A DNA stretch of 64,000 nt from Antedon bifida (Eukaryota; Echinodermata; Crinoidea; Comatulida; Antedonidae), in NCBI GenBank assembly GCA_963402885.1, contig OY727097.1:31737401-31801400 (forward strand). The letters are read 5' to 3'. Shown here one piece after another: positions 25,026-40,700 of the stretch. How positions within the stretch are numbered: position 1 is the first letter of the stretch; every line of letters begins with the position of its first letter. The notes beneath the pieces are model-generated. The model saw only the letters and a list, made by a program, of their open reading frames with translations, did not search any database and had not been told where the DNA came from. Both the position numbers and the translations under genes were made by a program.

Positions 25026-25744
25026 TCAAACCCACTCAGAAAAAAATAATTTTTCGGTGGTTGGAGTCAATTTATCAGGGTCATACATTGGATCCCTGTG
25101 ACCTCTCCCTGGCATGGTTGAGTAGGTACAAAGGTCATCTGGATCATCCGTTAATGCAGAACATGCTAAATTATCCGAACTATTTCCCCTCGATGTGATC
25201 ACTCCAGAATCGTTGCGTAAAAGACCTAATGAAGCACAAGATTGGGGTAACACAGAACAGCTACTACTGCGACCTGTATAATCTTCATAGTTTTTAGAAG
25301 CAGGGGCGTTATTTCCCCTCTCACGATGGAAAGTTACTCTTCCATCAATTGTTCCTGAGTTTTTCAAATCTAAATCACTATTTTCGTGTGGATCCTCATG
25401 AATAGGTGTCAACGGTTGACCTCCAGGTGATTTGACCCGCGCATGATCAGGGTCTTCTATACTCCGGTTTCCGGACACAGCCACGAGTCCTGAAGCTGAA
25501 ACTATTTGCGGACATGACGCTGCCATACGCACATTATCCCCTGGGTCAAAGGTCGACAGATAACTGTTCGTATTGGGACTTTGTCGTGGTCCGTGGTTTA
25601 CATTTTGAAAATTTGCTGCAATTTGACGTTGCTTGGTGATTAATACTGGGTCCTGGTTTGGGTCGGGCATCCAACAGAGGTCTGAATGTCCAAGTATCTT
25701 GCAGTCTGGTGTGCAGTGAGGGCTAGCCATGTACGTTCCTCTGT
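25026..25744 (-). CDS. Protocadherin terminal coding exon 4 with CM2 and RVTF motifs
   Basis: This exon encodes residues 992-1230. The acceptor is a T-rich tract ending gtttaaacag at 25750-25745. The split codon (A from exon 3, AC here) gives Asn, then RGTYMASPHC. The ATG at 25730 is an internal Met, not a start. CTPDCKILGHSDLCWMP (1002-1018) is the conserved CM2 block. DGRVTFHRE at about 1125-1133 contains RVTF, the core of the RVxF motif through which delta-1 protocadherins bind protein phosphatase 1. The remainder is low in hydrophobics and rich in Ser, Asp and Pro, with several DPD/DPG/DPM pieces, and looks disordered. The protein ends SEWV then TGA, a possible class III PDZ ligand. An alternative acceptor four bases downstream would break the frame. 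Confidence 0.92.
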
Positions 25745-28700
25745 CTGTTTAAACACAAAAAAAAACCATAATTTTAAAATGACTAAAAACTAAAATAAAA
25801 GAAAGAAATTACTTTCAATAGAAGTCCACAACGATGACTGACCACAATATTGACCATGTTAAATACATATTATACAGTTTTCTTAGCCCTCATGCAGTAT
25901 TACATAAAACTGACCAGTGCCACAAGTGCTGGGGTGGATTGAATGGTCATTTTGGAACAAGTACGGAAGCCATGCCAGAAGCAGCATTTTCCAACTCAAA
26001 AAAAAACAAAATCATAAAAATAAACATTGAGAATTGTATACTTAGGGAACCCAATAATGATGAGGTTATTTAAGCCTGGTACTTAAGCATGCTTTGGTGT
26101 GTTAGTTGTTTCCCTAACTAAATATTGCGTAATATCTATTTCGTGCGCTAAAAATGAACTAAAAATGTCAGAATTGATTTAAATTTCTATGACTAGTTCT
26201 ATGTTGACAAGTTCACGAATCTTCCCATTTGTGTATTTGAAAAATGAGTGAAAGGTATAATGAAGTGAGTAGACTATAGAAGCATTGTTACAGCATCGGC
26301 AACGAAAATAATTGCAGTTACGTGGGAAAATACAGAGGAGTTTTCTACACATCGGTACTCACCGTTTATTGTCTTAAGACAAAGTAGTCTAATACAAGCA
26401 TCGGAGCAAAGGAAAGAGGAAAAAAAATTGCCTTTACACATAAACTATTTCACAGGGATGTTTTCAAAGTTCTAGGCTAGCAAATGCTATGGTTTATGAC
26501 AAAACATGAAGTTTCAACAGATACACGACACACAAGTACGTTTTTTTTTCAGCCAAATAATTTCAATTTTTACGGTCTAAAAAAAAATCAATTTAGTAGT
26601 CTGCTGCAAGAATGTGAGAAAATTGAATTAGTAGATCAATTTTGATTATTTTAAAAAGTGTTATGGAATTCAACGCTTCCTCAAGAACATGGACAAGCAA
26701 TGAAAATTATTTTACCTTCCTGTTTTCATTTCTTTTAATGAATTTTAATCAATTTCTCACATTTTATGAGCAAACTACTACTGATATTTATACGCAATAC
26801 AAGTTTATCATTGATTTTTTTTTAATTAAATGTCCAGCAGTATCCATGGAAATAGTTTGTAACGTTTTTACTTCGATAAGAGTCACGTTTATATTTACCA
26901 ATACAATCTGAAATTTGTGAAAAGTTTACTCGGAAAGTGGGTCAGCCAATGGTTATTTGATTAATGCGCGGTAGATCCTTTACTAGAAAGGAATTTAAAT
27001 TTTGTTTGTGTGTGTCGTACTATGTGACTAAATCATCAGTGCATGAATGGGTTTTTATTACTCTCTCAACTAATGTTTGACGATAACACTATCCCATTTC
27101 TTGATCATACCTTTGGATCGGAAACATAATCTGTCCAAAAGAGTTGTTCAAGAAACATATGATTTACTTACTTTTCAGAGCATTTCTCGGGTGGTTACGA
27201 CCAATCTCGTGTCTACCGTAAGCGTCGTGTTCACTGTCACCGTGTCCGCTGTCGCTGCTGGGATCCATTTCTGAGTTGCTACTCATGCTGTCCGCATCAT
27301 TGATTTTTAATTTATACAACAATCTTTGTACCTGTAAGATAAATACATTTTTTTAAAAACAATCTTAAAAGTCATTTGACGACTATAGTCCCATGGGGCC
27401 TGACTGAAATTTATACTGTAGACATTTAGTACATTTAGGAGGTGGGATTATTATACTCAGAAGTTTTTGCGTTAAAATTTAGACAGAATTATATGGTAAC
27501 TAGAATTATACTCATAAACAGTAATATGTAAATAAGTCAATGCCCTATACTGTACCTCTTTCAAAACTCAAAAAGCAAAATATTACAGACATTGTAGACA
27601 AAAATATTATATATATATATATATTGCAGAATAAGTTTGTTTATATAATTTTGAAATTAATATTTTCTCTCAGCCAGCAATACAGATCTTACATAGATAA
27701 TAAATGCTTTATATCATGTATGTAGTTTCACACATTTTATTTTCCAAATAGCAATTATTTGTAGCTTTCAAATCATATTCTCCATAGAATATATAACCAG
27801 TGTTTAATTTCGTTTCTATCATGACGTTTTAATGGAATACAAAGTGCATACAGTCTTACTCAACGCCACGCATATATATTATTATCTAAAAATAACTAAT
27901 TGCGTTCATCCATTTCGAAGCAGAATATAACAGGGGTTTCCATTGCTTAACTTGTGTACAAGGATTTTCATTGGTTAGCTACTCTACGATTTTCTCTTTC
28001 CATGTACCGCTAATTGCTTCCTTCTTATATTAAAAAATATAACAAAGACTACAAACGAACAAAAAGGACAGTGACCACTGAGTAACACATGCCAATCTCT
28101 TTGAAAATTGAACTTGTAATTTCTTGTCCAAATTCAAGGATTTATTTGTTCTTCATATAATTTGATAATAGTTGTAATTATTTAGTTTAAGTTCCCTTGT
28201 AAATAGGCCTATTGTTAAATAATTTTTTTTTCTCTTTAACTTTTATTTTACTTACTCTGGGCGCACATTTATTCAAGAAGTGTGCCACTGTTATTATATG
28301 GAAAGACAATTTCACTAATTTTTAAATCTTTTTTATCTTATTATGTTTTTTTCTTCCATAAAAACCTGAACTATCATGAATATTACTCTAATGATCTTCC
28401 AATATATGTAACAATTTAATCTTGTTAAATTTAATATATTCTCAAAACATAAACATGTTTTCTTAGACGCTCGTTAAGGGTAGACATTTTGATTACCTAA
28501 CTGAAGCCCATGTGAAGCACTTTAATGAACCAAGGCTTGTTATCATACAAAACAAATATGTAAGAACGGCGTTAGGCATGATATTGATCAAAGAACGAAA
28601 ACATTAATATCATCAACATAACAGCATTTTTACATAATGACTTAGTTCTAAATGAATGCATCGTCGTCGCTATGGGTTATAATGTCAGGATGATCAAGAA

Positions 28701-31700
28701 GCGTTTGAACACAAAAGATTATTCGTTGCGGTTTCTTTTTCAAATGCGACTTTAATTGATCAATTACAGAACTTATATTTTCATTAATTGTCGTCATATC
28801 ATGCCTATTGAACACTATTTATACTTGAATCAAGATAATCATATCGCAATAATTTATTCAATATTAATAATACAACCGAAAGCGTTGTTGATCCATCTAC
28901 ACTGAAAAAAAAAATCTGCATTCAAATAAAAAATCTGTACATTTACATACCAGAGATATGTCAAACTATCAGAATATACATCCAAAAATTCTGTGTGCAT
29001 GATTGTATTTTACGATTTTGTTTTATAATGCTGTACAGTTTCTAGAATTACCATCAGTTTTATGCGGCATAATTCTAACCTAAATTTTATATCGGCTTGT
29101 TTAGTACTATCAAATGATACATAGTTGTTAAATCAAGCAAAGGTATACCTAGTAAGCCATATCTAATGGCTTGTAAAGTATGAATGTTGTGTAGGCTACA
29201 CAACGACTTTCTGACATTTTCTACTAAACCGTAAATAGAAGATATTTTTAACATGGTACTACATTAAGTCTAAAAGGAAGTTTTCAGAATAAATCTTAGC
29301 TCATTATTGAAATATTTATACATCATATAGATATTAGATTGCAATTGTATAGTTTCAATAGTTTTGTTATTCTTAAATAATATAAAAAGGGGAAATTTTC
29401 TTTCCTATGGTCAGGTTTTTAGTTTTCATGTTTTATTATGAAAAATGTCTGAATGAATTGAGACTCAGTTGTAATGAATTTTCTAAAATAGAGATGATGA
29501 TGGGACTTTTAGAACTTGGTAGTTTTGCGAGTTTTTTCCTTTTCCATGGCGACATTCACCTGTATAATGATGTGTTCCAACTAGTTTAGTTGAATCTTTA
29601 TCAAAAATAAAATAAGTTAAATCTATTATTTATGATATTGTGTTATTACTAACCTTCACGTTGAGTCATTTTTAAGGCTTAAATTTAAATATGTTTTTCA
29701 CGAAGTGAAATAAATAATTATGTTTTTAATACCAAATTCCCTTATGAAGATTATGAGGAAACCTTTCATTCATTTTCCATAATAGCTTTAAAAGTATTAT
29801 TGAGTGAAATCATAAATCAATCTCGTTCTTTATTTAGAATTCAATTTATGAAAAAAGAAATATAATTGTTGTACTTCGCACTGTATTTGATCTGTAACTT
29901 TATTGGGAGGTAGTTGAGGGGCAAGGTCTACAAGAAGATATTAGTTTTTTCCACAGTAAAATTTTTATATATTATAATTTGATGACTATGTGTCAGTATA
30001 GTTACTGCAGCTTCTTTACAATGTTAAAATTTTTCTTTATTGTGTCGTGCTTGAAATGAAATAAAATAAAATCATATCAAGCTTTTAAGGTTTGAGTGCA
30101 CATATAGTTTGTTACATATGTCCAGATATATAATTATATTTTGTTTAATGTCACATTTTCAAATGAGAAATACAATATATTATAAATAGGTAGGATATTG
30201 CTGTATGTGATCATGTTGAAGTCACCGCTGCTGTGGACCACACGGGATCAACCCTGCTCCTGGCTAACTTAAATTAGGCTAGCAATAGGATTCTGAGTCT
30301 GAAATTCGATAGAAGCTCATAAGCAATAATTATGATTTTATGGATATCTAGAGGCATTCTTAACACCAAGCGACACCAAAGACAATATCGAGGTCAGAGA
30401 TAACTTTAACAAGTAGCACTGCTTAAACTTAACAACACAACAGAGAACAATAACTTCTAATGTAATAATATCTGCAACAAAACACAACAAAAACTTTGAA
30501 TCAGACACGTATGCCTAACTATCTTCAGTTGATATTATGCTGTTGTCGTTATTTGTTTGATATATTGCAAATTCATAGCGGATCGTCCATTAGCAACCTG
30601 TATTGTATGTGATAACTTGTGACGCCGATAACCTTTAAACCTTTATCTAATAACAAATAATAAATGCTTTTGAATTTCATCTACACTTGATTTATAAAAA
30701 TCTAAACGATTTTAGATTACAGAAGAGGAAAAGATATTTGACAGTTGTAATAACCAACCTGTTTTAATTTTGCTTTATCAGCATTGAAATTTAAAATTGG
30801 AAAAAAAAAATGAATTTTATGTCAAACGAACAGATTTTACAAAAAGTTAAAACTTTAGAAATATCAATTTACTTTTACTGTTATCATTGAAATTGACACC
30901 AACATTATTAAAGTTTCAGATGGATAGAAATTCTAATTAATATTAACAGGGAGGTCCGAGGTGCACTTCTCACTTTGTAAGTGTTCCAATTTGCAATAGG
31001 ATTATATATATTAATTGCATGCTGTGTTTCCATATTATTGTACAGCTCTCAGTTGTTTATATATTGGTCTCCCTGCATATTACAAATTAATACTCGCACA
31101 CTCGTGCATAATCTCGATCAACAACCTCAAGTTCGACATGATTAAAATGAATTTTTTGGAATGCGGAATAATTTCAAACTCATATGATTAATTTGTCAAA
31201 TAGCAGTGGTTAAATTTTTTACATTTGTCACTTGTCATTTTACATCTTAAATGTGACAGATACATTATCTGACTCACAAGAATATTTTTCAATATATTTA
31301 TTTTTTTCTGTGTCTGACATGAATTTTATACATTTTTCTGTTAATAAATATTAATTATTATTTCTTCATGAACTGTCTTTATATACTAGGTCAGCAATTA
31401 TCAACTTTCCTACTTCTTGTTATCATCATGTTAACATTATTTAGATAGATAAAGTAACTTATAGTATTTCAGTATATTTTAAATTTAAAATCACATTAAT
31501 TTATCATTAAAATAACAGAATTAAATATATTTAATTTAAAATCACATTAATTTATCGTTAAAATAATAGACTTAAAGATATTCAATTTAAAATCACATTA
31601 ATTTATCATTAAATAACATTAATTTATCATTAAAGTAACATTAATTTATCGCATAATATTTCTTCGTTCAATCTTGAATATTTACAACTTTGCTGAATGT

Positions 31701-34700
31701 CATTTAAAACAATAAGATGAATGTTTAAACAAAGAAGGCTGTTGACAAGACAATATACTGATTCTAAACAGAACGAGCAATTTAAAAAAACTATGTTGAA
31801 CCTAATTGATAGCAATTTCCCTGACTTTCTTGCGTGTAGACTTAAACGATCCGAAATGCTTTAAGCCACTATTATGAAGTTCAAACTAACGTATGGAGTT
31901 ATATCATTAATGCTCGTCAACGGTGTGCTAAATTATGTGCACACCTAATTCAAATTTTGAAATTTTAAGATCGTCGGTGTTTTACAGAGTCTGATAATAC
32001 TCGAGGGAGTCATAAAAATATGCTGATTTGCATACAGAATAGATTGAGGTTTTATTAAGTACTGAAAATATGGAGGACTCGGTTGTTTTTTTTTGCGGAA
32101 CATGTTTTGTAGAGTACGGTTTGTCGTACTCTAATTACATTTGTACTATTTAATGATGCACATGACTCAATCCACAAGGGATATAAGTCATTGTTGATAC
32201 CTCATCTATTAATAATCTTGATTAAAGCTATTTTTTATCATTTAAAACAGAAAATTATTAGGAATTGTCCTAAATAATAACAGTGTTTGCAATAAAATAC
32301 AGATTCCTTTTATTATCCAATATAATGGAAATTACAGTGCTCATATTTGGCCTGAAATAAAAATAAAGGGAAAAAAGGACTATCTAACAAATCTTTTGTT
32401 AAAATATATAAACAGTACTAGAAGCTACTAAATGTTATACTTAAATTTCAGCTTACTAGGTTTTATCATGGAGTAAGGAATTTTTTACTCCATGGTTTTA
32501 TTTATACATTTTTATATCTTTTCACCAATTTTTGTTGCATTGATTGCTTTTAAATCATTTTTTTTTGTTACAAACTAACATATTTTGATGGATGTCATTC
32601 TCATATCTTGTATTCTTATCACACATACGATCTTATAATTATACTGTAAGAATAAAAAGTGTGGCTTTTATTTGAAATCATACAATAAACCTGCTTTTGC
32701 CTAGGGGGCTAAGTAATCCTTAAACACTCAGGAACAGGAAATGTCAGATTAGCATTGGTCTGAAAGATCATAAACAAATACTATGATCATTCTCCTCCCC
32801 AGGGTCAAGCATTAAGCAATCTATCGCAATACGTTTTGTGCGAACATCAATATCTAAAAGTATGTGTGTACATATGAAACGAGCATTAACTCGCTCAAAC
32901 GTTTATTCTACATACGTTACGCTTCAACTTGTCAATCACCTCAGTCAATCGATAATTCTTGTTCTACAGTTAGAAATCAACAAAGAACTTGGAAGCATTC
33001 AGTATTGAATACTGCGATGTTTAGTAAAGCAATAACCGGGGCCTCAAATATCCAATTTGTTTGCCCTACTTTGCAAATAAATATACCTTGTCATTCTTGT
33101 ACATTGATCGGTGAACTGGAGTTATTTAAGTTCATTGATGTTAGTTTAAGTAAAAGACTCAAGTTTGTACTTTAACAGATTACAACAGCTCAATGTTGTT
33201 GACAGCGAATATGTATTGATGGGTCAATAATAAATATTTAAAAAAAGTTAAGTACCCAACCAATTCAAATTTGGTTAAACTCCCTAAAGTTTTTTAAAAT
33301 TCCCTGAAGTGTTTAAGATTTGGATGAACCAGTTTTATTGTGTGTCTAGGGACTAATGAAATCTAATTATTTCTTCTATTGACAAGATAAGTTATTTATA
33401 TTGCAAGATACAGAATATAGAATACTGTTTTTGTTTCCCAGTTGGCTAACACTCTAAATTATTATTACTGTAGATGTCAATAAAAAGCTTAAAATAAGGA
33501 TCCAAAGAAAAGAACATTAATAAAACTGTTACGTCAAAAAGGCCAGCAGCGTTTTTTGTAAGAAATATTTCTTGTTCATTCTAGGCTATTGGACATTTTT
33601 AAGCAAGACAAAATGGAAACCTAATTTAATACTATAGGCTACTGTATGTACACTATGTAAGTATTCGGCCTAGCCTCTTCAATATAGGTTATCAGAGTGC
33701 AAGAACCTCTATTTACATACACAATACAAGGATTATAGATTTCTTTTTATTCGGGGGACCAAAATTAATTATTTTGTACTATAAAGCCAAAATTATAAAC
33801 TTCTTTGCTTAAGACTTGCCCGTAAGGTCTAGAAGAATTACAGTATTAAAATGTGTATTTTGATTGCAGTCTATCACAAAGCCAAACTCATTCAACCAAT
33901 CAGTAATTGACTTGAATAAAACTGAAAGCTGTATTTCATGCTTTTCTATTAATTGCCAAATTTGGGATTAAATATAACAAAACAGTGATTTCACACTCAA
34001 ATGCTTGACAGTTTTTTTCCCTACCATGTGTGAATTAAAAAGCTGGTTGTAATGAAAGTCTCAGTAACCAAAAACTAGTAATTTAGTAACATTAGCACAA
34101 AAGAAAACGTCAGATTGGAATGAAATTGAAACCAAAATTCTCTACCGGCTTGAAACTAAATCGTTGGTAATTAGCTCGCCATCTATAACATGGTCTTCAA
34201 GAAAGAAACCAAAGTTGTGTCTAAAGTTGTTTGTTCTCCTTCTCAATTAATTTAAAAACCATGATACGATCTTCAAATTGAGGAAATTGAAGTCAACTCT
34301 GAAAAAAGTTATTTTGTAAAGCAGTAATTATTTCAGACAAGCAAAGTCTTTGTTTTGGCGCCAATACCAAACTTAGTTAGGTTATCACATTAGCTAACTG
34401 TCAGAACCACAAGCAATTCAAACTTGTTAATTAGTATCTGCCTATCACAATGAGAATTTAGACTAGTTTATCAATACCCATTAACCATTTCAAAATATCA
34501 ATTTTATTTCATCAAAACAAAGGATGAATTCATTCATTCAGATTTGTTGTTGTGCAAGATCATTAGGTAGTCGCTTAAACCATGAAGACACTAACAGACA
34601 AACCACACCTATAAGTGGCATTGCATTGTCCAAATTAACTGCGGCCGAATGATCGTGTACTGTTTGCTAAGTGGAAGTTGGTTCTGTCGGAAAGGCATTG

Positions 34701-37700
34701 TGATTTGGTAGGTGGATCAATAGCGTCCGATTGAATCCTCGTAATGCAATTAACAATAACAACCAAAAGTGAATTTTCTGACATTTGTATCGCTCATTGA
34801 CACCGCTTTGTTGATTCACGATTCTAAATGACTTCCAATCAAAACATATTTTTCTCACAGATTTGACTTTGATTGCAGAAAATCTTTAATCCAATAATAA
34901 TTGAGGAAGATTTTCTTAAATTGATAGATAATTGTTTTTTTATTACTATTTAACCACAAATAAATAATTATTCAGTTTCAAATATATTCTATTTTTAATT
35001 AAGCAGTATTTTCATTTTGGTTTAATGTTTTTGTATGTCTGTATCTGGTCCACTATGCTTATTATTATTATTTTATAAATAAGTACTAATTTTTATTAAT
35101 ATTATTGTTATTATTTAATATAATTTCCTGAACATCTATGTTTAAGGAATATATACTGTATGGCCCTAATATATTATTCACTAGAATGCATTCACACCCT
35201 ACTTTGTATGCATAGGATTCATTCTTGTACATTCAAGGCACATATTTTGTGATAGCTTGTTAATTTACCGAAAGATCTTCGACTTAAAAATTCAAATTTC
35301 CAACGGCGTATATTCAAATTCCGAGCTTTTTGCCAATTTGTCTAATTTTGTTATTCGTAAAATAATGAGCAAGATTATATTTTTTGACAGAAGTTATTGC
35401 GATGTTTTCGGTAGCAATATAAATGCAGAATCTAACAAGCTACACATAAGTAACTTGGTAGTAATAATAATAGAGGTTGACTGTGATGATAAATGCTCAT
35501 ATTTATTTATATATTTATCTTCATTCCTTTAGGGATGGTGTCAACATTGTGCAGTTATAAGGGCATACTATAAATTTTCTGCGCCATTGCAGCATTACAG
35601 TAGAATTACTGAAGTAAAATTACAAATACTGCAGCATCTACAATACTGTGCAACTGCAATTATTGCAGCACTGTAGTAGAATTACTGCAGCACTAGTAGA
35701 ATTACTGCAGCACTGTATTAGAATTACTGTAGCACTGTATTAGAATTACTGCAGCAGTGTAGAAGAATTTCTGAAGTGAGAATAATTTGTGTTTTCTGAG
35801 AGATTAATGAAACAAGATTGGAACATCTCATGATTAATTACTTTCAGTAACAAAATAATTATAAGTTGCTTATTATAGGACAAAGTTAATCAAGCAATAC
35901 AATCAGCTTTGTGAATAAGGCTGATTAAAATAGAATATAAATACACACATATTAACTCCCGAATGATTACTACCACTAATAACATTCATGAAATTTTAAG
36001 TACGGCTTAAGACTGTCAAATAGCAATCATTGGAGACTTGGCTGTATAACATACTAGTTCAAATGATATTTAGACAAGGTAATATTAAATGTAGAAACTA
36101 ATAAAGCCAATGAACTGCAGTACCAAAACTAACAGATCTTAAAAAACCTAAAGCTCTGTCTACACTATCAAACTTTATGTGACAAAAATAATATGATGTG
36201 CCCATATATGGTATGGACATGATGATGTCATATCACTACCATATTTGTGCTTATCACCACCATATTTGGGGACATCATACTTTTTTTGTTAAACTAGCTT
36301 GATAGTGCAGTCAGAGCTTTAGATGAGAATTTGCTAAAGTGTATAAAACTGTATACCATAATTGGCCCTTGAGTGTACTACTACAGAAGAATCATTTTTA
36401 GCTTCGTGCCGGACTCACTTTTTTATTTGTTACATATTTATTCAATGCAACATCTAGTGGTTTTTTTTTCAGACTTCTATCAAGCTCTAACAATTGAACT
36501 ATTAATGGAATGATATATTGATATATTTTGTTCAACAGATCAATAGGTTTTGAGTAGGCCTAGTATAAGTTACCGGTACTAAGTACAATGATTACATCTT
36601 ATAAGACCTGCTATTCACAATGTAACTCATTGCTACCATTACTTGTGATCTAAACAACTGTATTGTTCTACAGTATTATTTAAACATGTTTATTGATGTT
36701 AGCTTGTTGTTCTATTGTACTACTTTCTATAGTGTTACATTTAATGTTGCCTAAAACCCCAGGTGGGACAATCATTATGCACTTGCTAATTGATTTTGGA
36801 TTATCTCCTATCATCTTGATGTACACTTACTTCGATTTTAGATAATGATACAAAACAGCCCTATTCTTCCCACATTTGTCTATGCTAAAAGGAACTGGAC
36901 AGAGTTTAATTGGTATCCATGTAGTGACTCTTTTTTCTAGGTAGTGATTCATTTAATATTGGTAAAAAGATAAATATTTTGGCACACAAGGCATTTCAGA
37001 CTATGGTCTACTGTACATTTGATAATCAATAATATTATATTTCTATATTTCCTTATATCTACATATTTCTAGCATATTATGTCATTCATTCTGCCACAAT
37101 GACGTTAAGTTTAAGTATGATACTTAAAGTTGATTGGTGGAGCTTCCTATTGGTTGTTGATTTGAATTTCATTTTATTATTCCTAATTTTATGCTCACTC
37201 TATGCAGTAGCATTATTGAAAATAAATAATTTATACTACCTTCATAACTACACCTTTAAAGTGATCATCGTTTGAATGCATTTCAAACCTGTAGGCATAT
37301 ACACATCAGCAGCAATTGACCATATCATCACAAGTCCTACATCTAGTCTATAAATATTTGAACTCCACGTTTTTTTGTATTTTTCATCCCATATACTCTT
37401 TAATTTGATTGTTTTTTTTGTGGTGAACACTACATATTAATTACAAATAGATGATAGATAAGAGGAATATGAATGATGGCGTCATACATCACGTTGTTGA
37501 ATGCAACCTTGATACTATAAATTATTATTATCATTATTACACAAGTTTTTAATATATAAATATTAAACTGACTTGATATATAACAATAAAAAAATTAGTA
37601 GTAATACTAATCACAATAAAGCTCTGTCTACAGTTATCATACTTTATGTGCCCATATATGGACATGATGATGTTTTATCACTACCATATTTGAGCATATC

Positions 37701-40700
37701 ACTACCATAATGGGCACATCAAATTTTTTTTGTCTAGTTTGATAATATTATAATTAGTATAAAATCAAATCCAGTAGAAAATAGACTAAAAGTAGCTAGA
37801 AGATGATTTGTGTAAGTATAGTCCTGCTGTCATATTACTATAAATACATATTTTAAAGAAAAAATAGTGTGTATAGACTTTCTGGAAACTAGACACTTAA
37901 AATGGTTGTCTAGAAATAAATACTGTATATCATTGATGTAGTCCAGATTACATCACACTGTTAGATATATAGAACTGTCAGACTCACACCAATTCCCTTA
38001 CTGTTTCAGGTCAGACTAAAAATTCCAATGTCACATTATTATTTTCGTTAAATTTAGCAGAAATTGGTTAATATGACCTCCCGATGTGCTGGAAAAATAA
38101 AACGAGGTTGAGAGCGTGGAAATATAAATCTTTTTATGCAAGTTGAATTAACAATCCTTTCAGAAAATAAATGAGTTATGCTAGTTGTATTGAAATGAAA
38201 GTGAGGTTTTGTTTGTAGGTTGTTTTAATAGGGTAATGAGGGCTAAATTTACTTACAAAAACGGCTGAATGTAATTACCTAAATGTATGAAATAAGCTAT
38301 ATATATATGGGGCATTCCACAGTATTTGGTCCGTGGGTTTAAACATTTCATTTATTGATTTTGATGTAACTCTTGGCTATTTCTCAAAGTAGACATGCTG
38401 AAGTTTATTAAATAACATTTTTTTTATTTTTCTGATATTGATTTTTTAAGTTATTGAATATTAAATATGAAAAAGTCATATTTGGCGTTACGGACGGGAC
38501 ATTTTTAATCCTATTTATTTCATAAACTATGCATCTTATTACTGTTTTTTCAACAGATATAGTTACTTTATGTCTCAATAATACATAATCAAGTATTTAA
38601 TTAAAATTTTGTTGTTTATTAATTTCATACATTCATTTTAAATTCATAAATGTCCCGTCCGCGACATTTTAGGCGGTTTTTTTACATTTATTTTAAAAGT
38701 AATGATGCAAAAATCTTGATATTTCATTTTCTCCTCCTGAGGACTATATCTCATTATATTATGAACAAATTTTTGGAAAATTTTAGATTTTGATGAAAAT
38801 ATCATATTTCAAAAATATATTGTCACGGACGGGACATTTTTGTTACGGACGGGACGTATCATTTAAATCCTAATTATTTCACAAACCATGTATCTTTTGA
38901 ACATTTTTTTGCCAGATATAGTTACTCTATGTCCCTATTGTACATATTCAAGCATTTTATAACACATATTTTGTTTATTAAATTTCATATATACATTTCA
39001 AAATTCATAATTGTCCCATCCGCGACATTTTAATAGTAGTTTTATGGTGTTTTTTACATTTCAGTTAAAAGTATTGATACCACAATTTAATATTTTGTTT
39101 TCTACTTTTAAAACTATATGCAATACATTATAAACAAATATTTTGAAACTTTTGGTGAAAATATCATATTCAAAAATATATTGATAACATTTTCCGTAGG
39201 CACGGGACAGACATTTTTGTTAAGGACGGGACATATCATTTAAATCCTTTTTATTTCATAATAAAACCATGCATCTTGTTAACATTTTTGCCCATAAATA
39301 TACTGCAGTTACTTTTTTTTCAAAGTAAGCTGCAATTATTCATAATAAAGTATTTTATTAAAATTGTTTATTAATTTCATACTTGCATTTCAAAATTCAT
39401 AACTGTTACTTCTGAGACATTTCGATTGGGGGTTTTTCCTCACTTGTGTTTATTGAAGTAATGGCTTTAAAATTTTTATTTAATTCCTAATTTTAAATAT
39501 TAATTTTCAACTCCTAAGGATATTAAATTGCAATAGATTTAAACAAGTTTTTTAAAACTTGTATTTTTTTTATTAAAAAAACATTACTATCAAAATTTAT
39601 TGAATGTTACGGATGGGACATTTTTTTTATGGATGTGATGACAATATTGTAAGAATTAAAAAGTGTTTTTGTACTGTAGGCTGAAAAGTACTGTACAAAG
39701 GTGTTAACTGTTGTTTATTAATCACAAAACATTGTGGTCTGTATTTAAAATAACAATCTACAAAAGAACAATACCTAAATCCAAAACAACATGACCAGTA
39801 TGAATGGGAGTATTGGGTGCGGTCATCGCTTTGTAGATTTTATTCTTTGGTGAATTTGCAACCAAGAACCTTTTATAAATCAGATACTAAATAATTAAGA
39901 TTGAATTTTAATAGAAGTAGGCCTACAGTTATTAAATCCAAGCAAGGATAGAAGAAAATTTCAGATGCAACTTGGATCCACTAACAAATTCAGACGTCAA
40001 ACGCCAACGCCAATTTTTAAAGATTCGCCTTAAATGTGTTAATATCTTGAAGTCTTGTTTAATGTGCCAAGCATAACTTTTATATTAGTGTAAATAAATA
40101 TTTTGATAACATTTTACAATATTGCTTCTCGTTATAACTCTTAGAATAATTAATTTTATAAATAATATTTCATATTTATGAATTTTAATATTTTCACTTG
40201 ACATAAACTTTTAAACAGTGTTTCAAAGGTTGAACTATATTTTGATTTGTAAATAAAAGATTTCATTGATGTAAAAAACTTATTTTTAAATTTTTTTAAT
40301 AGCAAAATTATACAATTTTTTAACGTGGACAAAGTTGTCCTGTCCGCGACGTTAGAAATGTCCCGTCCGTAACGACATATAAATCATATTTATTAATAAA
40401 TTTGCAGTTCAATTTTTATAATTAACATTCAGTTATCTGAAACAACTATCTGGCAACATAATAATACAAAACAAATTTTAAAATCTCTTTTAAATGAGGA
40501 GAAATATTACAATACGTAAACCTTCTCAAAAGTCATGTCCATTTGCCGTCCCATCCGCGACGCATACAATTTTCATAATAAAATTTTTTTTGTACAGTAT
40601 TTTTTCTTTTTTTGACTTTCATAATAAACATTGGCCATATATGTATACATTTATTCTACTTTGAATCTTGTATTCTTTTTTATTTCTAAGATATGTCTAG

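Noticed and set aside
25026..25730. Treating the last exon as a separate 234-residue gene starting at its ATG
   Set aside because: The frame continues upstream through RGTY to a good acceptor with the phase required by exon 3, and the CM2 block belongs to protocadherin tails.
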